The notes under the pieces were generated by a model, which was not told where the DNA came from, did not search any database, and saw only the letters and a program-made list of their open reading frames with translations. The translations under genes and the position numbers were made by a program. DNA of 6,834 bases, taken from positions 1 to 6,834 of the forward strand of contig JASGCH010000074.1 in NCBI GenBank assembly GCA_030054245.1, in the 5' to 3' direction. This document shows, piece after piece, positions 1 through 3,755 of this stretch (position 1 is its first letter; the number at the start of each line of letters is the position of its first letter). Origin of the DNA: Gammaproteobacteria bacterium. GTDB taxonomy: Bacteria > Pseudomonadota > Gammaproteobacteria > Burkholderiales > Burkholderiaceae_C.

Positions 1-39
1 CTCCCAGTCTCGCATATACTCAATATGCGAGACTGGGAG
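1..39. repeat. Perfect 17-bp inverted repeat (strong hairpin)
   Basis: Bases 1-17 and 23-39 are exact reverse complements around a 5-nt loop (ACTCA). The outer stem is G+C-rich and the part next to the loop is A+T-rich. It lies about 110 nt beyond the plsX stop codon. No T-run follows on the plus strand. On the minus strand any T-run would be left of base 1 and out of view, so a terminator serving plsX (or a gene to the left) is possible but not shown. The stem may extend beyond the window edge. Confidence 0.8.
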
Positions 40-47
40 CACCCACC

Positions 48-155
48 ATGATCATCTTCGGAAATGAAGCTGGTTGCGCGCGACTCAAGCCTTGTACTTT
101 GGTAGCTCGTGGAGCGGCACCAGCCAATGATGCAAGAGTCTTTCTTATTAAGTTG
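48..155. repeat. Intergenic repeat copy R1, beside the plsX 3' end
   Basis: This is a diverged direct copy of bases 1293-1400. Exact shared blocks are the 14-mer at 48-61 and 1293-1306, the 13-mer CTCAAGCCTTGTA at 84-96 and 1328-1340, and the 12-mer AGCGGCACCAGC at 113-124 and 1358-1369. These blocks keep an offset of 1244-1245 bp. The tail (AGTCTT, a few bases, then AAGTT) runs through the plsX stop codon at 148-150. Within the copy GCTGGT (69-74) can pair with ACCAGC (119-124), and the other copy keeps an equivalent stem. No open reading frame is apparent. The function is unknown. Confidence 0.75.
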
Positions 156-1146
156 ATGTTTCTAATTTAACTAGAATTTTTCTTAATAAATCTTGTTCAA
201 TGGCATGAGAAGCTCTTTGTAAAGCACTGTAGATAGCAACTCCATCGGATCCTCCGTGACTTTTGAACACCAAACCTTGTAGCCCCAACAAAGCGGCCCC
301 ATTGTAACCCCTTGAATCCATTTTTAATTTAAAATTTCGCAGAGTCGGTAAACTTAAATAAGCTGACAATTTTCCCCAAAGACCATGATTTAAAAAAGAT
401 TGTTGCAAAGATTGGCTAAAAAAACCGGCATACCCCTCGATAGCTTTTAGTAAAATGTTGCCTACAAACCCATCACAAACAATTAAATCGGCTTTTCCTT
501 TGGCTATATCGTTTCCTTCCACATTGCCGACAAAATGAATGATCCCTGCCTTGGAGGCCTCTTGCAACAAATCAAAGGCTTGGCGGACAACCACATTACC
601 TTTTATACTTTCTTCCCCAACATTTAATAAGCCAACTTTGGGATTTTGTATATCTTGATTAACGGCAACATAAGCCGCACCCATTTTGGCAAATTGTAAA
701 AGATCATCAGCATCACAATCCACATTTGCACCCATGTCCATTACCGTGGTGTACTTACCCTTTATGTTGGGCATTAAAACCGCAATTCCTGGGCGATGAA
801 TGGTCTTTAAGGTTTTTAATTGATATTTAGATAAAGCCATCAAAGCCGCAGTATTGCCCCCGGATATGATAGCTTGGGCTTTGCCTGTCGCTACCAACGA
901 AATAGCCACACGCATAGAAGAATCTTTCTTTTTTCGTAAAGCAACCTCAAGCGAATCATCCATACTAATCACTTCAGAGCAATAGACCTTTTCAACTCTA
1001 GAGTGTTCAAAAGATTCCAATTCTTGGTGTTTACCTACGACATACAGCACCACTTGCGGATGGGTATTTATAAATTTTCTAACCGCATCCAATACCGCAC
1101 TGGGCCCCTTATCGCCACCCATGGCGTCAATAGCCAAAGTAATCAT
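148..1146 (-). CDS. plsX: Phosphate acyltransferase PlsX
   Basis: PlsX converts acyl-ACP and phosphate to acyl-phosphate, the acyl donor for PlsY in the first step of phospholipid synthesis. It is a cytosolic, membrane-associated enzyme. The 332-residue product has the normal family length. Family motifs visible are DAMGGDKGP (7-15), ALRKKKDSSMRVA (69-81), SGGNTAALMA (95-104), GANVDC (139-144), GLLNVGEE (172-179), DGFVGNILLK (225-234) and YNGAALLGLQGLVFKSHGGS (281-300). The start is set at MITLAIDAMGG because the open frame reaches further upstream to 1221, but that 25-residue extension resembles nothing in the family. No clear Shine-Dalgarno precedes this ATG; a promoter-like extended -10 lies only about 15 nt upstream. 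It normally follows rpmF closely, but here a repeat-bearing gap of about 500 bp separates them. Confidence 0.97.
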   Translation of the reverse strand: MITLAIDAMGGDKGPSAVLDAVRKFINTHPQVVLYVVGKHQELESFEHSRVEKVYCSEVISMDDSLEVALRKKKDSSMRVAISLVATGKAQAIISGGNTAALMALSKYQLKTLKTIHRPGIAVLMPNIKGKYTTVMDMGANVDCDADDLLQFAKMGAAYVAVNQDIQNPKVGLLNVGEESIKGNVVVRQAFDLLQEASKAGIIHFVGNVEGNDIAKGKADLIVCDGFVGNILLKAIEGYAGFFSQSLQQSFLNHGLWGKLSAYLSLPTLRNFKLKMDSRGYNGAALLGLQGLVFKSHGGSDGVAIYSALQRASHAIEQDLLRKILVKLETST

Positions 1147-1160
1147 TGGATTTGTTGCAT

Positions 1161-1189
1161 ATTTTATCAAATAAAGAGTTCTAAAACAA
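1161..1189 (-). promoter_or_regulatory. Candidate plsX promoter (extended -10)
   Basis: Read on the minus strand: TTGTTT (1189-1184), a 17-nt spacer, then TAAAAT (1166-1161), with TGA directly before it making an extended -10. The -10 matches the sigma-70 consensus at 5 of 6 positions, the -35 at only 3 of 6. A start about 7 nt downstream would leave a leader of some 8 nt before the plsX ATG at 1146, which is unusually short. That fits the lack of a visible ribosome binding site but also weakens the call. Confidence 0.4.
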
Positions 1190-1237
1190 GAAATACAGCA
1201 CCCAACCGGACATAGAAGCAAGACGGTTGTACCATCG

Positions 1238-1400
1238 GCTGGTGCCGCGGTTACACTGCCAAATTACTGCGTTATGCGGTACTCACCAGCGAATGATCAT
1301 CTTCGGAATGAAGCTGGGGGCGTTCCGCTCAAGCCTTGTAATTATGACAGCTCATCAAGCGGCACCAGCTGTCGGTGCAATAGTCTTGAAGCTAAGTTAA
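1238..1400. repeat. Intergenic tandem repeat, unit 1 (S1 + R2)
   Basis: The left part (S1) shares the exact 14-mer ACTGCGTTATGCGG (1266-1279) with unit 2 at 1444-1457, offset 178. The right part (R2, from 1293) matches the copy next to the plsX 3' end. The unit contains a perfect 11-bp inverted repeat, GCTGGTGCCGC (1238-1248) with GCGGCACCAGC (1359-1369). It also has a 7-bp hairpin, GACAGCT (1346-1352) with AGCTGTC (1367-1373). No reading frame or transposase is present. A structured RNA or a small miniature-element-like repeat are both possible. Confidence 0.7.
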
Positions 1401-1420
1401 GATCGTTGAACCCTTGGTTT

Positions 1421-1553
1421 TGCCGCGATACGACTGTTAAATGACTGCGTTATGCGGCTCACCCGAGCATGAGTCTTTAAGTAACCTCAGAGACTTGTGC
1501 TATGCACTGCTTGGTCATCATGACAGAGCCAAAGTACAGCAGTCTTAAGTTAA
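1421..1553. repeat. Intergenic tandem repeat, unit 2 (S2 + shortened R3)
   Basis: S2 (1421-1472) aligns over its length with S1, starting TGCCGCG in both and sharing the exact 14-mer at 1444-1457. The R part is shorter and more diverged: CTCAGAGACTTGTGCTATG (1487-1505) resembles CTCAAGCCTTGTAATTATG of unit 1, and the tail AGTCTTAAGTTAA (1541-1553) resembles the tails of both other copies. The tail offset from unit 1 is 159 rather than 178, so about 19 bases are missing within R. Imperfect hairpins can be drawn, for example TTGG (1511-1514) with CCAA (1529-1532) extended by ACTGC/GCAGT. Confidence 0.6.
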
Positions 1554-1645
1554 AAACTCTAGAGTTCTCATTGGATTGTTATGAATATAACTCCACCAAC
1601 CAGCCCCTTAACTATCTCAGGAGCTGATAAATCTGTGGATTTATT

Positions 1646-1852
1646 TTATTCCTCGGAAATCTCGTCCTTTTGATCTTTCTGGATAACCTGCTTGCCACGG
1701 TACACTCCACTTGGACTAATGTGGTGTCGCAAATAAACCTCTTGCCTACCTTGCGATATTTCTTGAATAGCTATCGCAGGTGATACAAGCGCCTGATGTG
1801 CTCGGTGCATGCCCTTTTTTGATGGTGATTTTTTATTTTGTTGTACGGCCAT
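1646..1852 (-). CDS. rpmF: 50S ribosomal protein bL32
   Basis: bL32 is a small structural protein of the large ribosomal subunit. The 68-residue product opens with the near-invariant MAVQQNKKSPSKKGMHRAH and retains LRHHISPSGVYRGKQV (41-56), where the family usually has HLRHHVSPNGYYRGRKV. The zinc-ribbon cysteines of some bL32 forms are absent, as in many proteobacteria. Length is slightly above the common 57-60 aa because of a longer middle (about residues 28-38) and an acidic tail ending DEISEE. The ATG at 1852 is the only sensible start. No strong Shine-Dalgarno is visible. It faces away from mraZ across about 220 bp; the yceD gene that usually precedes rpmF is not between them. Confidence 0.97.
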   Translation of the reverse strand: MAVQQNKKSPSKKGMHRAHQALVSPAIAIQEISQGRQEVYLRHHISPSGVYRGKQVIQKDQKDEISEE

Positions 1853-1977
1853 TTTCTAGACTATAAGTTAGTTGTAATGTGCTAATTTTACACTATTTGG
1901 ATTTCAATAAATAGCTCTGGGTATGATAAATAGTAGGAAAAAAAAAATTTACTCAGCGCCATTTTTACGCCAAGTTG

Positions 1978-2012
1978 GTGGTAAAATGTGGGTGAAAGTG
2001 GTGAATGATGGA
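1978..2012 (+). promoter_or_regulatory. MraZ operator: four direct boxes with 10-bp period
   Basis: Four boxes are spaced by exactly 5 nt: GTGGT (1978-1982), GTGGG (1988-1992), GTGGT (1998-2002) and ATGGA (2008-2012), with the core TGG at the same phase every 10 bp. In Escherichia coli MraZ binds TGGGN-type direct repeats with 5-nt spacers upstream of its own gene, so the pattern, spacing and place (about 60 bp before the mraZ start) all agree. The ring-shaped MraZ oligomer would bind one face of the helix and repress the operon. The last box is the most degenerate. Confidence 0.75.
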
Positions 2013-2016
2013 TCAT

Positions 2017-2022
2017 CATAAT
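2017..2022 (+). promoter_or_regulatory. Candidate -10 of the mraZ (dcw) promoter
   Basis: CATAAT matches TATAAT at 5 of 6 positions, 5 nt after the last MraZ box. Transcription from here would give a leader of about 44 nt, and the boxes would cover the -35 and spacer region, a sensible place for repression. No -35 is recognisable at 16-18 nt upstream. TATGAT at 1922-1927 is an alternative. Confidence 0.3.
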
Positions 2023-2072
2023 AGGATTCTGTTCTTGCGTACAATGGGTTATTGCTAATCATATTACAAGTT

Positions 2073-2522
2073 ATGTATCTCGGCAGATCATCTATTTTCG
2101 TTGACGACAAGGGTAGATTTACAATGCCCAGTAAACACAAGTCGCTCATTATAGAAGAATACCAAGGCTATTCTACTTCTAAAGGGGTGGAATTGGTGAT
2201 GACTTTGCATCCGCAAATGTGTTTGGTTTTGTTTACTAAACCTCGTTGGGAGCACCATGTCGTACCATTCATAGAAAAAGAAGGCGAAAGCATAGAACTG
2301 GTCCGCTGGTACTATGGTAACGCTGAAATGGTCATCATGGACCCCACCGGGCGTGTTTTAATCACGCCCGAATTGCGGCACCGTGTAGGCATAAGCAAGG
2401 AGGTCACTTTACTTGGTTTGGGTACTAGTTTCGAAATTTGGGATAAGACTCAATTTCACGAACGGGAGACGGTTATTGCTCAAAGTCAATTGAGCGACAA
2501 GGTCAATGCCTTACCGAGGTAA
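2073..2522 (+). CDS. mraZ: Transcriptional regulator MraZ
   Basis: MraZ is the DNA-binding protein that represses the division and cell wall cluster it heads; it assembles into a ring and also associates with the nucleoid. The 149-residue product has the usual length and two AbrB-like (SpoVT) repeats, each with the DxxxR signature: D11-R15 in DDKGRFTMP and D90-R94 in DPTGRVLITPEL. The C-terminal repeat carries VTLLGLGTSFEIWD (111-124), close to the betaproteobacterial form. The start is ATG 2073, giving the family-like MYLGRSSIFVDDKGR; a TTG seven codons upstream adds non-conserved residues. Ribosome binding signal is weak. It lies just downstream of an operator matching its own binding pattern, and its 3' end holds the rsmH ribosome binding site. 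Confidence 0.97.
   Translation: MYLGRSSIFVDDKGRFTMPSKHKSLIIEEYQGYSTSKGVELVMTLHPQMCLVLFTKPRWEHHVVPFIEKEGESIELVRWYYGNAEMVIMDPTGRVLITPELRHRVGISKEVTLLGLGTSFEIWDKTQFHERETVIAQSQLSDKVNALPR
2516..2520 (+). promoter_or_regulatory. Ribosome binding site of rsmH inside the mraZ end
   Basis: GAGGT lies 8 nt before the rsmH ATG (2529) and overlaps the last codons of mraZ. It is the clearest Shine-Dalgarno in the operon and implies that ribosomes finishing mraZ pass over it. Confidence 0.6.
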
Positions 2523-2528
2523 ATCGCT

Positions 2529-3452
2529 ATGCAACCGTTGAAGTCTAACCCAGTCTTACACCAACCTGTCATGTTAGCTGAGGCTATCGCCGCCTTAAAT
2601 CTACAGCCAGATGGTCTTTATTTTGACGGAACCTTTGGTGTTGGTGGACATAGCCGGGCCATTTTAAATGGTTTATCAACAAGTGGTGAATTGATCGCTA
2701 CAGACAAGGATCCCCAGGCCGGAGCGTTTGCGGCTCAAATTATAGATCCTAGGTTTCATTTTTATGCGGGTAGCTTTTTGCAAGTCTATCAAATGACTGA
2801 TCGAAAATTCTCAGGAATTTTGCTTGATTTAGGAGTTTCTTCAGTACAAATTGATCGTGCGGAACGAGGATTTTCTTTTCAGCGCCAAGGTCCCCTAGAT
2901 ATGCGCATGGACACAAGAAGTGGATTCACTCTCCATGAGTGGCTAAGTCTGGCTTCCGAGGACGAAATAGGCAAAACCATCAAAGAGTTCGGTGAAGAGC
3001 GCTATGCCCGCAATATCAGTCGGGCTCTAGTTAATGCACGGGAACAAGGCAAGTTGCCAGAAACCACCTTAGAACTGGCCGCCCTGATAACTCGATGTGT
3101 GAGAACCCGGGAAACTGGAAAACACCCGGCCACCCGTACCTTCCAAGCTTTTCGTATCAAAATTAACCATGAGTTACAAGAAATTCAACAGTTTTTAATG
3201 GGTTGTTTGAGTTTATTAAAACCTCAAGGGCGTTTGGTGGTTATCAGTTTTCACTCTTTGGAAGATCGATTGGTAAAAATTTTTATGAATAAGGGTGTGT
3301 CACCTGAACCCACGGGACCATTCCCTTGGTCACCCAACGCTCCAAAGTATTTTTCTTTTACCAAAAGGCTAAAGCCAACACTCGAGGAGTGCCAAGCTAA
3401 TCCACGCGCACGGAGCGCGATATTGCGCTACTCCGAGGCTCTCTTAGTCTAG
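2529..3452 (+). CDS. rsmH: 16S rRNA m4C1402 methyltransferase RsmH (MraW)
   Basis: RsmH uses S-adenosylmethionine to methylate N4 of C1402 in 16S rRNA, tuning the ribosomal P site. The 307-residue product has family length and all blocks in order: HQPVMLAEAI (11-20), the AdoMet-binding DGTFGVGGHS (33-42), LLDLGVSSVQ (98-107), GFSFQRQGPLDMRMD (114-128), EFGEERYARNIS (153-164), HPATRTFQAFRIKIN (199-213), VVISFHSLEDRLVK (237-250) and the C-terminal NPRARSAILR (291-300). A GAGGT site sits 8 nt before the ATG, and the gap from mraZ is 6 nt. It is second gene of the operon, as usual in this cluster. G+C is visibly higher than in the following ftsL. Nothing appears broken. Confidence 0.98.
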   Translation: MQPLKSNPVLHQPVMLAEAIAALNLQPDGLYFDGTFGVGGHSRAILNGLSTSGELIATDKDPQAGAFAAQIIDPRFHFYAGSFLQVYQMTDRKFSGILLDLGVSSVQIDRAERGFSFQRQGPLDMRMDTRSGFTLHEWLSLASEDEIGKTIKEFGEERYARNISRALVNAREQGKLPETTLELAALITRCVRTRETGKHPATRTFQAFRIKINHELQEIQQFLMGCLSLLKPQGRLVVISFHSLEDRLVKIFMNKGVSPEPTGPFPWSPNAPKYFSFTKRLKPTLEECQANPRARSAILRYSEALLV

Positions 3453-3469
3453 TTGAATAGGAAGATGGA

Positions 3470-3754
3470 ATGCATATAAAAAAATTGATTTCAATACCAT
3501 TCATATTAGGACTTTTAGTCGTAAATATTTTTTTAGGATTTTTATTACTTAATATCCGCTCTCAAATTCAGGATAATTTAAAAAAATACGACTCGTCTAT
3601 ACTGGTCAATGAAAATTATAAAAATCAAATTAAAAAATTAAACTTAGATATATTAAACTTGACTCGACCCAACCTGATCCAAGATAAAGCCATGGTTAAC
3701 TTAAAAATGCAAGTTAAAACCCCTAAGAACATTTATAAAATACCGCAACCTTAA
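3470..3754 (+). CDS. ftsL: Cell division protein FtsL
   Basis: FtsL is a small bitopic inner-membrane protein that joins FtsB and FtsQ and helps activate the FtsW-FtsI septal synthase. Sequence similarity is low, as is normal for FtsL; the call rests on architecture and position. The 94-residue product has a short basic cytoplasmic start (MHIKK), one transmembrane segment (about 7-28), then a periplasmic stretch (about 30-66) with spaced hydrophobic residues that suits a short coiled coil, and a basic tail. AGGAAG lies 5 nt before the ATG. It is 17 nt after rsmH and its stop is 1 nt before ftsI. It is extremely A+T-rich: bases 3481-3540 hold 13 G or C in 60, so Lys, Asn and Ile dominate. Confidence 0.9.
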   Translation: MHIKKLISIPFILGLLVVNIFLGFLLLNIRSQIQDNLKKYDSSILVNENYKNQIKKLNLDILNLTRPNLIQDKAMVNLKMQVKTPKNIYKIPQP

Positions 3755-3755
3755 T

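Larger units (their letters stand above)
1147..1645. other. Non-coding rpmF-plsX gap filled with repeats
   Basis: This is about 500 bp without a credible gene on either strand. In order on the plus strand it holds the short plsX upstream region (1147-1237), a first full repeat unit (about 1238-1400), a second shortened unit (about 1421-1553), then about 90 bp of unique A+T-rich sequence up to rpmF. Just outside the rpmF stop a 7-bp hairpin (1627-1633 with 1638-1644) is present but lacks a T-run. In most proteobacteria rpmF and plsX are adjacent within one operon, so this gap looks like inserted or expanded DNA. Confidence 0.7.
1853..2072. other. Divergent control region between rpmF and mraZ
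   Basis: This region must hold the outward promoters for rpmF (minus) and for the dcw operon (plus). It is A+T-rich, with an A-tract at about 1938-1947. The clear signal is the four-box MraZ operator at 1978-2012. Candidate -10 hexamers on the plus strand are TATGAT (1922-1927) and CATAAT (2017-2022), neither with a convincing -35. On the minus strand TAAAAT (reading 1890 to 1885) lies roughly 30 nt before rpmF, also with a poor -35. Confidence 0.6.

Noticed and set aside
1..39. Terminal inverted repeat of an insertion sequence
   Set aside because: Both arms lie within 39 bp around a 5-nt loop and no transposase is present; it is a hairpin, not a pair of element ends.
1147..1221. N-terminal extension of plsX to the upstream ATG at 1221
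   Set aside because: The added 25 residues resemble no PlsX; the family start pattern begins exactly at the ATG ending at 1146, and the extra DNA contains the likely promoter.
48..1553. CRISPR array
   Set aside because: The copies are long, diverged, few and not separated by uniform spacers, and one lies over 1 kb away on the other side of a gene.
1627..1644. rpmF transcription terminator
   Set aside because: The 7-bp stem is mostly A-T pairs and no T-run follows on the minus strand.
2052..2072. TTG start for mraZ seven codons upstream
   Set aside because: ATG 2073 gives the conserved MraZ beginning; the upstream residues are not conserved and have no ribosome binding site.
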